Shown: one piece after another, positions 41,380-48,860 of the stretch | Position numbering within the stretch: the first letter of the stretch is position 1 | Layout: every line of letters starts with the position of its first letter | NCBI GenBank assembly: GCA_017695065.1 | Contig: JADILZ010000079.1 | Location: forward strand, 30,249 to 94,248 | Direction of reading: 5' to 3' | DNA: 64,000 bases | From: Candidatus Cryptobacteroides excrementipullorum | GTDB taxonomy: Bacteria; Bacteroidota; Bacteroidia; Bacteroidales; UBA932 | The notes under the pieces: generated by a model | What the model saw: the letters and a program-made list of their open reading frames with translations, nothing else | Database searches by the model: none | What the model was told of the DNA's origin: nothing | Made by a program: the position numbers and the translations under genes

Positions 41380-42114
41380 TCAGGCCTTCTTGCTGAAATC
41401 CTGGGCGGCCTTGGCCTGTCCGGCCGGCTCATTAAGCATGTCCATGAAGTCTATGGTGATGCTCTCCATCTTGAATACAATGTCTGAAATCTTGGAAGTC
41501 AGGTAGTTGTATCCGAAATACGCTGGAATTCCGACGATGAGTCCGCCCACTGTGGTTATCATGGCGGTGTATATACCTCCTGAAAGGAGGGTGATGTCTA
41601 TGTTGTTTCCTGCGTTTGCCATGTTGAAGAAGGCCTGCACCATACCTGTCACGGTACCGAGGAATCCTATCATCGGGGCTCCTCCGGCAATGGTGGCGAG
41701 TATCGGAAGCCCTTTCTCGAGCCTGGACACTTCAACGTTTCCGATGTTCTCCACAGCTGTCTGTATGTCCTGCAGCGGACGGCCTATCCTGTCTATCCCC
41801 TTTTCAACGAGTCTTGCCATAGGAGAGTCGTATTTCTGGCACAGGGCGACAGCGGATTTGATCTTGCCGTCGTGTATCAGGTCTCTTATGTCCTTCATGA
41901 AATTGGGGTCGAAGCTGCCAGCCTTGCGGAGTGTCCACCATTTTTTTCCGAAAATGTATATTGCGATGAAGGAAAGGGCCAGAAGAACCCACATGAGCGC
42001 ACCTCCTTTCATGAAAAGGCTGAATAGCGACATTGTCATTTCCTGCTGCTGGGGAACTGCCCCGCCAACGGTCTCGAGTGTGTCGATCCCTGATTGCAAA
42101 AGATTGAAAAGCAT
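41380..42114 (-). CDS. exbB: ExbB/TolQ-family proton channel protein
   Basis: A 244-aa membrane protein with three helices (about 32-55, 140-165 and 185-210). The MotA/TolQ/ExbB signature appears in GLPILATIAGGAPMIGFLGTVTGMVQAF and the following MITTVGGLIVGIPAYFGYNYL. It forms the pentameric channel that works with ExbD and TonB. It is first in the exbB-exbD-tonB block. Confidence 0.92.
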   Translation of the reverse strand: MLFNLLQSGIDTLETVGGAVPQQQEMTMSLFSLFMKGGALMWVLLALSFIAIYIFGKKWWTLRKAGSFDPNFMKDIRDLIHDGKIKSAVALCQKYDSPMARLVEKGIDRIGRPLQDIQTAVENIGNVEVSRLEKGLPILATIAGGAPMIGFLGTVTGMVQAFFNMANAGNNIDITLLSGGIYTAMITTVGGLIVGIPAYFGYNYLTSKISDIVFKMESITIDFMDMLNEPAGQAKAAQDFSKKA

Positions 42115-42221
42115 CTTGTTCTGTTTCTTTTAAAATTGCCTGTTCCTATTTCAATATATACACAAACAAACTGCCGGGACTGTATCTCGGGCCGGCAATA
42201 TCGCTGATGTGTGAAACGACT

Positions 42222-42230
42222 GCAAAAATA
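42222..42230 (-). promoter_or_regulatory. Likely -7 element for exbB
   Basis: Minus-strand TATTTTTGC (42230 to 42222) fits the consensus. TTAG lies 19 bases upstream, at the truA stop. The leader of about 100 nt can form a 6-bp stem TGCCGG/CCGGCA (42172-42197). Confidence 0.5.
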
Positions 42231-42249
42231 GATAAAAATCCCGAAATTC

Positions 42250-43029
42250 CTAATCCGGATATGAAACTTCGCTCAGGAATAGCGCTTTGCCCGGGACAGA
42301 TTCTCCCGCGTCCGAGCGTGTGCCGTTCCTGATGAGCTGGCGGAACCATTCGGTGTCGCGTTTCCCTCGCCCTACGTCTATCAGTGAGCCTACAATCGCA
42401 CGGACCATGTTCCTCAGGAAGCGGTCTGCCCGTATGGTGAAGACAATGTAGTCCCCTTCCTCACAGGGGTAGCCCATCTCGGAGACGTGGACAGGGCTGT
42501 AGCTTTTCCAGAATGCGTGATGGACTGTGCAGAAGGATGTCGCGTTGTTGCCACCTGTCTTTTCGAAGCACCTGAAGTCGTGCCTTCCCACAAGCGCCGA
42601 TGCTGCGTCGTTCATTCTCTCCATGTCGAGCTGATACCTGCAGTAGTAGGAGAAATTGTCCATGAATGGGTCCTTTTTCCTGTGAAGGAAATAGTGGTAT
42701 TCCCTCGAGACTGCGGTGAAACGTGCATGGAAATCGTCACCGGTTTCCTCAATGCTGTGGACCGTTATGGTCTTAGGCAGGATGGCATTTAATTTGTAGG
42801 CGATTTTGCCCGGGTCAAACGTCACGTGCTCAGGCACATCGAAATGGGCCACATAATTTATGGCGTTGACCCCTGAGTCGGTGCGTCCGGCTCCTGTTAC
42901 GGATATGTCGGTTCCCAGAAGCATTGAAAGTGTCTTCTGGATTTCTTCTTGGATAGTGATGCCGGATTTCTGCTGCTGCCATCCGCAGAAGAGAGCGCCG
43001 TTATACGAGAGTGTTATGGTGAACCTCAT
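42250..43029 (-). CDS. truA: tRNA pseudouridine synthase A
   Basis: A 259-aa enzyme that makes pseudouridine at positions 38-40 of tRNAs. It starts MRFTITLSYNGALFCGWQ and has the catalytic D51 in GAGRTDSGVNA. FRCFEKTGG and FLRNMVRAIVG are further family motifs. The length is normal. Confidence 0.95.
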   Translation of the reverse strand: MRFTITLSYNGALFCGWQQQKSGITIQEEIQKTLSMLLGTDISVTGAGRTDSGVNAINYVAHFDVPEHVTFDPGKIAYKLNAILPKTITVHSIEETGDDFHARFTAVSREYHYFLHRKKDPFMDNFSYYCRYQLDMERMNDAASALVGRHDFRCFEKTGGNNATSFCTVHHAFWKSYSPVHVSEMGYPCEEGDYIVFTIRADRFLRNMVRAIVGSLIDVGRGKRDTEWFRQLIRNGTRSDAGESVPGKALFLSEVSYPD

Positions 43030-43048
43030 GGATTTCTTTGAAAAATTG

Positions 43049-43056
43049 TAACTTTG
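43049..43056 (+). promoter_or_regulatory. Possible -7 element for the moxR-bat operon
   Basis: TAACTTTG fits TAnnTTTG, 42 nt before the moxR start. No TTTG is found at 19 bases. Confidence 0.45.
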
Positions 43057-43068
43057 AAGGTTTTGTTT

Positions 43069-43077
43069 GCAAAAATA
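43069..43077 (-). promoter_or_regulatory. Likely -7 element for truA
   Basis: Minus-strand TATTTTTGC (43077 to 43069) fits the consensus, 40 nt before the truA ATG. It lies within the same divergent gap as the moxR element. Confidence 0.45.
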
Positions 43078-43097
43078 TTAAAATAAACAGATATTTT

Positions 43098-44090
43098 ATG
43101 GATAGCGTGAACATTAAAGAACTTAACGACCGCATTCAGAAAGAGAGCTCGTTCGTGGATATTCTCACAATGGAGATGGGGAAGGTGATCGTGGGGCAGA
43201 AGTCTCTTGTCGAGAATCTCCTTATCGGCCTTCTGGCCAACGGGCATATTCTCCTTGAAGGTGTGCCCGGTCTTGCGAAGACATTGGCCATAAACACTCT
43301 GGCGTCTGCCGTGGATGCCAAATTCAGCAGGATCCAGTTTACTCCTGACCTCTTGCCGGCCGATGTAATAGGAACTCTGATCTATTCACAGAAGAGCGAG
43401 CAGTTCCAGATAAGGAAGGGCCCTATTTTCGCCAATTTCGTACTTGCGGACGAGATCAACCGTTCCCCGGCAAAGGTGCAGTCAGCCCTTCTCGAGGCGA
43501 TGCAGGAGCGCCAGGTGACTATCGGTGACGAGACTTTCAAGCTTCCTGAGCCGTTCCTTGTGATGGCGACGCAGAACCCGATAGAGCAGGAGGGTACATA
43601 CCCGCTTCCGGAGGCACAGGTGGACAGGTTCATGCTCAAGGTGGTGGTAAGCTATCCTAAGAAGGAGGAGGAGAAACTGATAGTCAGGATGAACAATACT
43701 GGCGAGTTCCCGAAGGCGAACCCTATCCTCAAGCCGGAGGATATCATCCGGGCACGGCAGGTAGTGAGGGATGTCTATATGGACGAGAAGATAGAAAGGT
43801 ACATAGTGGACATAGTGTATGCCACAAGGACTCCGCAGGACTACAATCTGGCCAAACTCTCGAATCTTATCTCATACGGGGCTTCTCCTCGTGCAAGTAT
43901 TTCCCTGTCAATGGCATCAAAGGCATACGCATTTATAAAGAGAAGAGGATATGTGATTCCTGAGGATGTCCGCGCCGTATGCAATGAGGTGCTCCGGCAC
44001 AGGATTGGCCTCACATATGAGGCAGAGGCGGAGAATGTCACTACGGAAAATATCATAGCTGAAATAATCAACGCAGTAGAGGTTCCATAA
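43098..44090 (+). CDS. MoxR-family AAA+ ATPase
   Basis: A 330-aa cytosolic ATPase that acts as a chaperone for VWA-domain proteins. Walker A is GVPGLAKT (about 56-63), Walker B is VLADEINR, and EAMQERQVTIG and ATQNPIEQEGTYPLPEAQ are the MoxR signatures. The start at 43098 is the ATG before MDSVNIKEL. It opens the Bat operon; its stop overlaps the next start (TAATG). Confidence 0.93.
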   Translation: MDSVNIKELNDRIQKESSFVDILTMEMGKVIVGQKSLVENLLIGLLANGHILLEGVPGLAKTLAINTLASAVDAKFSRIQFTPDLLPADVIGTLIYSQKSEQFQIRKGPIFANFVLADEINRSPAKVQSALLEAMQERQVTIGDETFKLPEPFLVMATQNPIEQEGTYPLPEAQVDRFMLKVVVSYPKKEEEKLIVRMNNTGEFPKANPILKPEDIIRARQVVRDVYMDEKIERYIVDIVYATRTPQDYNLAKLSNLISYGASPRASISLSMASKAYAFIKRRGYVIPEDVRAVCNEVLRHRIGLTYEAEAENVTTENIIAEIINAVEVP

Positions 44091-44977
44091 TGGAAAACAG
44101 AAGTGCAAACGACCTGCTGAAGAAGGTCAGGAAGATCGAGATAAAGACACGTGCTCTGTCTCATCAGATATTCGCCGGAGAGTATCATTCCGCTTTCAAA
44201 GGTCGTGGAATGGCTTTCAGCGAGGTTCGCGAATACCAGTACGGGGATGATGTCCGCAACATGGACTGGAATGTCACTGCGCGCCTTAGAGCTCCGTACG
44301 TCAAGGTTTTTGAGGAGGAAAGGGAGCTGACTGTAGTCTTGCTGATAGATGTCAGCAGATCAGGACTATTCGGGACTGCAGGAATGACCAAGAACGATCT
44401 GATAGCCGAGATCGCGGCCGTGCTTTCCTTTTCGGCCATCATCAACAATGACAAGGTCGGAGCTCTTTTTTTCAGTGACAAGGTAGAGAAGTTCATACCT
44501 CCGAAGAAAGGGCGCAGCCATCTGCTGCATATAATAAGGGAGATAATCGAGCTCAAGCCGGAATCCAACGGTACGGACATTGGCGGGGCCCTGAGGTATC
44601 TTACCAATGCGATCAAGAAGCGGTGTACGGCCTTCCTCCTTTCGGATATGCTGGATGTAAACAAGGACGGGACTCCAAAATACGAGGATGCACTCAAGGT
44701 GGCCGCCAACCGTCATGACCTTTCTGTCATCGAGGTATACGACCCGAGAGAGCGGACTCTTCCGGACATAGGGCTTGTCCATATAAAGGATTCAGAAAGC
44801 GGGGCCTCTTCATGGGTGAACACCACCAGGAAGATGCGCAGGTTGTATGCCGGGTGGTTTGAGACGGTGTCGCAGTCTGCAGTCCGCCTTTTCAACAAAT
44901 ACAGTATCGACAACGTGAGCATATCCACGGACGAGGATTATGTAAAGGGGCTTATGGCGTTTTTCCAGAGACGTTAG
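44090..44977 (+). CDS. DUF58 protein of the Bat operon
   Basis: A 295-aa DUF58 protein with a VWA-like fold. Features are GRGMAFSEVREYQYGDDVRNMDW, the diagnostic DUF58 motif, and VVLLIDVSRSG, a MIDAS-like Asp-x-Ser. DUF58 proteins nearly always sit beside moxR. It shares one base with moxR and is followed by the rest of the operon. The role in complex assembly is inferred from context. Confidence 0.92.
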   Translation: MENRSANDLLKKVRKIEIKTRALSHQIFAGEYHSAFKGRGMAFSEVREYQYGDDVRNMDWNVTARLRAPYVKVFEEERELTVVLLIDVSRSGLFGTAGMTKNDLIAEIAAVLSFSAIINNDKVGALFFSDKVEKFIPPKKGRSHLLHIIREIIELKPESNGTDIGGALRYLTNAIKKRCTAFLLSDMLDVNKDGTPKYEDALKVAANRHDLSVIEVYDPRERTLPDIGLVHIKDSESGASSWVNTTRKMRRLYAGWFETVSQSAVRLFNKYSIDNVSISTDEDYVKGLMAFFQRR

Positions 44978-44991
44978 TCCGTTTTAATATT

Positions 44992-46059
44992 ATGTACAAT
45001 ATGAGGATTTTTGCATATATGACGGCAGCGCTGCTGTGCATCATGCCTGCGCGGGCACTTGCGTCGGATTCCACAGTGGTTTCCTCCCCGCATCCCGGAA
45101 TCAGGGAAGTGAGCGGGTCTTTCCTCAGGCCTCTCGGACAGAGGGATTCGGTGCTTGTGGCTGACCAGCTGATGTACGGATTCCGTCTGGATGGGGTGCA
45201 GGAGGGGACAGGCTTCGCTTTCCCGGACTATTCAAAAGGCTTCAGGGACAGCGTGGAGGTAATATCCCCATGGATTCTTGACACCCTGGATTTCAGGAAA
45301 GGGAAAAAGGGCGCACCGGGGACTTTCAGCCTGGAAGGCAGCGTTGTCATCACTTCCTTTGACGAGGGCGACTACCTGCTTCCTCCCATCTCGGTGCTGA
45401 GGCAGACTGCCGACGGGACAGTGGATACCCTGCTTTTCAACCCGCAGACTCTTGAAGTGAAGACCATACCTGTCGATACGGCTGTCTTCCAGATCCATGA
45501 CATCAAGGGACAGATACGTTATCCGTTGACATTGAAAGAAATACTTCCTTATCTGATTGGAGGGTGGCTGTTTGCCGTACTGGTCATACTTGTGGTCTGC
45601 CTGGTCAAGATGAGGCGGAAGGGCGGTCTTTCCGGTATCCTCCGCAAAGAGCCTGCACATATTGTGGCATTGAGAAAGCTCGACCATCTGCGCGGGAACA
45701 AGCTCTGGGCTGCCGACAAGCAGAAGACGTTCTATTCCGGTGTCACGGACGCCCTGCGCGAATATATTGTGTCAAGGTACGGCATTTCCGCTATGGAGAT
45801 GACCACCAAGGAGATATTCGACGACCTGCGCGGAAAGGATATCCCGGCAGATATTTACGAAGAGATGAAGGGTCTTTTCGAGAGGGCGGATTTCGTGAAG
45901 TTCGCCAAGTATGTGGCTACGGACGAGGAGAATGCCTCCGCAGTGCCGGCCGCCGTACGTTTCGTTACCCAGACATACCAGAGCGAGGTCGAAGCGGAGT
46001 CGGAGAATGTGGAAGGGAAGGAGAAAAGTGAAACCAGTCGGACTGACGTAAATATTTAA
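44992..46059 (+). CDS. Bat-operon membrane protein (DUF4381-like position)
   Basis: A 355-aa protein with a signal peptide (MRIFAYMTAALLCIMPARALA), a periplasmic domain, one membrane helix (about 185-208, YLIGGWLFAVLVILVVCLVK) and a helical cytoplasmic tail (VALRKLDHLRGNKLWAADKQ, ALREYIVSRYGISAMEMTTK). This layout fits the protein that lies between DUF58 and batA in Bacteroidota. Its function is unknown. It starts 14 nt after DUF58. Confidence 0.75.
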   Translation: MYNMRIFAYMTAALLCIMPARALASDSTVVSSPHPGIREVSGSFLRPLGQRDSVLVADQLMYGFRLDGVQEGTGFAFPDYSKGFRDSVEVISPWILDTLDFRKGKKGAPGTFSLEGSVVITSFDEGDYLLPPISVLRQTADGTVDTLLFNPQTLEVKTIPVDTAVFQIHDIKGQIRYPLTLKEILPYLIGGWLFAVLVILVVCLVKMRRKGGLSGILRKEPAHIVALRKLDHLRGNKLWAADKQKTFYSGVTDALREYIVSRYGISAMEMTTKEIFDDLRGKDIPADIYEEMKGLFERADFVKFAKYVATDEENASAVPAAVRFVTQTYQSEVEAESENVEGKEKSETSRTDVNI

Positions 46060-46067
46060 CACATAAT

Positions 46068-47054
46068 ATGTTTTTTGAATATCCAAAAATACTCTGGCTT
46101 GAGATTGTACCGGTATTGCTCATACTGCATTACCTGTATCTGGAACTTGCGGAACGCAAGCCGCATCTCAGGGTGTCCACATCGATGCCGTGGAAACTTG
46201 CCGGGGGATCCGTACTCGGATGGATGAGACATTTCCCGTTTGTGCTGAGAATACTCGCCATAGTGATGATAATCATAGCGATGGCCCGCCCGCGCTCTTC
46301 TTCCGAGATGGAGAGGGTGGATACCGAAGGCATAGATATAATGCTTACGATGGATGTCTCCACCAGTATGCTCGCGAGGGATTTCAAGCCGGACCGTATC
46401 AGCGCGGCGAAAGACATAGCCATAGAATTCATTTCCCAGAGGCCTTCGGACCGTATCGGTATCGTTGTATTTGCCGGGGAGAGCTATACGCAGTGCCCTC
46501 TGACCACTGACCGTGCCACTCTCATCAACCTGATGAAGGAGGTCCAGACAGACCTGATCGAGGACGGTACCGCCATCGGCAACGGGCTTGCCACTGCAGT
46601 CGCGAGGCTCAAGGACTCCAACGCCAAGAGCCGTGTGGTTATCCTCTTGACGGACGGTGTGAACAACAGGGGCGAGATAACTCCGCAGACTGCCGCCGAA
46701 ATAGCCAAGACCTATGGCGTCAGGGTATATACAATCGGAGTAGGAGCAATGGGGACAGCCCCGTATCCTGTCGTCACCCCGTGGGGCGTCGAGGTGCAGA
46801 ATGTCAGGGTAGAGATAGACGAGGACCTGCTTACGGAAATTGCCGAGGCTACCGGCGGACGTTATTTCAGGGCTACCGACAATACCAAACTCATGGAAAT
46901 ATACAGCGAGATCAACAAGATGGAGAAAGACCGGACAACCATAGACAGCTTCCCTGTGTACAAGGAGCTTTTCGGACGGTATGCCGTCATCGCTCTTGTC
47001 GCCCTGATGCTGGAGCTGGTGCTCAGACTGTTTGTAATCAGAAGACTGCCATAA
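46068..47054 (+). CDS. batA: BatA, VWA-domain membrane protein
   Basis: A 328-aa protein with an N-terminal helix pair and a C-terminal membrane helix around a VWA domain. The MIDAS motif is MTMDVSTSM, with TDRATL and LLTDGVNNRGEI supplying further metal ligands. It is the first of two VWA proteins of the Bat (Bacteroides aerotolerance) set, which supports envelope stress and oxygen tolerance by an unclear mechanism. Confidence 0.9.
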   Translation: MFFEYPKILWLEIVPVLLILHYLYLELAERKPHLRVSTSMPWKLAGGSVLGWMRHFPFVLRILAIVMIIIAMARPRSSSEMERVDTEGIDIMLTMDVSTSMLARDFKPDRISAAKDIAIEFISQRPSDRIGIVVFAGESYTQCPLTTDRATLINLMKEVQTDLIEDGTAIGNGLATAVARLKDSNAKSRVVILLTDGVNNRGEITPQTAAEIAKTYGVRVYTIGVGAMGTAPYPVVTPWGVEVQNVRVEIDEDLLTEIAEATGGRYFRATDNTKLMEIYSEINKMEKDRTTIDSFPVYKELFGRYAVIALVALMLELVLRLFVIRRLP

Positions 47055-47070
47055 TTAAGGAGGATGAGAG

Positions 47071-48072
47071 ATGATTAATTTTGCACAGGCACAATACCTT
47101 TTCCTGATTCTGCTGATCCCTTTTTTCTTCGTTCTGTATGCCTTGCTTCTGCATATCAAGAAGAAAAAGGTCCGCAGGCTCGGTGACCCCGCTCTCGTTT
47201 CCAGGCTCATGCCGTCCGTGTCCCGGTCCAAGGGATGGTGGAAAGTGGTGGTCTTTTCCATAGCTTTTTTCTTTTTCGCCATAGGGATGTCGAGACCTCA
47301 GATCGGTGCCAAGCTCAAGGAGCACAGGACAGAGGGTGTCGAGATAATGATTGCGCTTGACGTGTCCAATTCCATGCTTGCAGAGGATTACTCACCGGAC
47401 AGACTTGACAGAGCGAAGCTTGCCATATCCAGGCTTGTGGACAGGCTGAGGGATGACCGTATAGGACTTATTGTCTTTGCCGGAAGTTCATTTGTGCAGC
47501 TTCCTATCACGACAGACTATGTCTCGGCGAAGATGTTCCTGAATTCCATATCGACCGAGTCGGTCCCGATACAGGGTACGGCGATGGGAGACGCCATTAA
47601 TACTGCGATACGGAGTTTCAGCGCCCAGAGCGAGAAGAGCCGGGCAATAATTGTGATCACCGACGGGGAGAACCACGAAGACGACCCTGTGGCGGCTGCC
47701 AGACAGGCCTACGACATGGGTATAAGGGTATATACCATCGGTGTCGGATCTCCGGAGGGGGAACCTATACCGATGGACGGGGGACTTCTTAAAGACAAGG
47801 ACGGCAACATTGTGGTGACGAAACTTGATGAAAACGCCCTGAAGGAAGTGGCAAAGGCAGGAGGTGGAGTCTATGTGAGGGCAGGAAGCAGCGAGTTCGG
47901 GCTCAATCCGATTGTTGACAGCATCAAGAAGATGAACGAAGAGAAGTTCAGTTCCGTGGTGTTCGAGGAATTTGACGAACAGTACATGTATTTCTTTGCG
48001 ATTGCCCTGGTATTCTTCATCATTGAGATGCTCATAGGTGACAGGAGATCGAAAAGGCATTTGTTCAACTGA
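47071..48072 (+). CDS. batB: BatB, VWA-domain membrane protein
   Basis: A 333-aa paralogue of BatA. N-terminal helices (about 5-25 and 60-75) lead to a VWA domain with IALDVSNSM, ITTDYVSAK and VITDGENHEDD, and a final membrane helix (YFFAIALVFFIIEMLIG). Order and spacing (16 nt after batA) fit the standard operon. Confidence 0.9.
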   Translation: MINFAQAQYLFLILLIPFFFVLYALLLHIKKKKVRRLGDPALVSRLMPSVSRSKGWWKVVVFSIAFFFFAIGMSRPQIGAKLKEHRTEGVEIMIALDVSNSMLAEDYSPDRLDRAKLAISRLVDRLRDDRIGLIVFAGSSFVQLPITTDYVSAKMFLNSISTESVPIQGTAMGDAINTAIRSFSAQSEKSRAIIVITDGENHEDDPVAAARQAYDMGIRVYTIGVGSPEGEPIPMDGGLLKDKDGNIVVTKLDENALKEVAKAGGGVYVRAGSSEFGLNPIVDSIKKMNEEKFSSVVFEEFDEQYMYFFAIALVFFIIEMLIGDRRSKRHLFN

Positions 48073-48092
48073 GTAAACATTTCGTGGATATC

Positions 48093-48848
48093 ATGACAGT
48101 ATCTGTAAAATATATCATCCTTGCGGCTTTCTGCATGCTCCTGATGTCAGCCCCGGCAGGTGCACAGGGGACGGACAGGAGGGATGTCAGGAAAGGCAAC
48201 CGGGATTTCAGAAAGGAGAACTACAAGGCGGCTGAGATAGATTACAGGAAGGCCCTTGTGAAGGATTCCACCTCATTTGCCGCCGGTTACAACCTCGGCA
48301 ATACTCTCTACAGGATGGAGGACAGGCAGCAGGCCGGGAAGATATACGAGAAGCTCGGCGGAGTGGCTGCCGCGTCTCCATATGCTTCTGACTATTATTA
48401 TAATGTAGGTAATGTCGCTGTCTCCGCAAAAGACTGGCAGGCTGCCGTGGAGGCATACAGGCAGTCCCTTCTGAGGAATCCTTCGGACATGGATGCCAAG
48501 GAAAACTACATATACGCCAAGAAGATGCTTGAAAACCAGCAGAACCAGGGCGGTGGCCAGGACCAGAATCAGAATCAGGACAAGGATCAGAATCAGGACA
48601 ACAAGGACGGAGGCAATGACCAGGACCGGAACGGAAATGACAACAAGGACCGTGGCCAGAACAACGGTCAGGACCAGAACCAGGACAGGAACCAGGGAGA
48701 AGGACAGGGACAGCAGGGCAAGATAACTCCTCAGGCCGCACAGCAGATACTCCAGGCTATACAGGCCAAGGAGAAGGAGACACAGGATAAGGTGAAGAAG
48801 GAGAAGGCCCAGGTGCTGAAGTCACGACAGAAAGAGAAGAATTGGTAA
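48093..48848 (+). CDS. batC: BatC, TPR protein with a Gln/Asn/Asp-rich tail
   Basis: A 251-aa exported TPR protein. The signal peptide ends near SAPAGAQG. TPR-like helices span about 25-145 (NFRKENYKAAEIDYRKAL, AAGYNLGNTLYRMED, DWQAAVEAYRQSLLRNP). Residues about 150-215 are a repetitive Q/N/D/G-rich stretch (NQNQDKDQNQDNKDGGND). The start is the ATG at 48093; the frame's first codon at 48084 is GTG. It is expected in the periplasm with BatA/B. Confidence 0.88.
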   Translation: MTVSVKYIILAAFCMLLMSAPAGAQGTDRRDVRKGNRDFRKENYKAAEIDYRKALVKDSTSFAAGYNLGNTLYRMEDRQQAGKIYEKLGGVAAASPYASDYYYNVGNVAVSAKDWQAAVEAYRQSLLRNPSDMDAKENYIYAKKMLENQQNQGGGQDQNQNQDKDQNQDNKDGGNDQDRNGNDNKDRGQNNGQDQNQDRNQGEGQGQQGKITPQAAQQILQAIQAKEKETQDKVKKEKAQVLKSRQKEKNW

Positions 48849-48860
48849 AGGAGGACATAT

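Noticed and set aside
44971..44994. Another copy of the dispersed motif at the DUF58 stop
   Set aside because: Only an 11-base match (ACGTTAGTCCG), expected by chance in 64 kb, and half of it is coding.
48530..48720. Tandem repeat resembling a repeat array
   Set aside because: It is coding sequence for the Q/N/D-rich tail of BatC and degenerates codon by codon.
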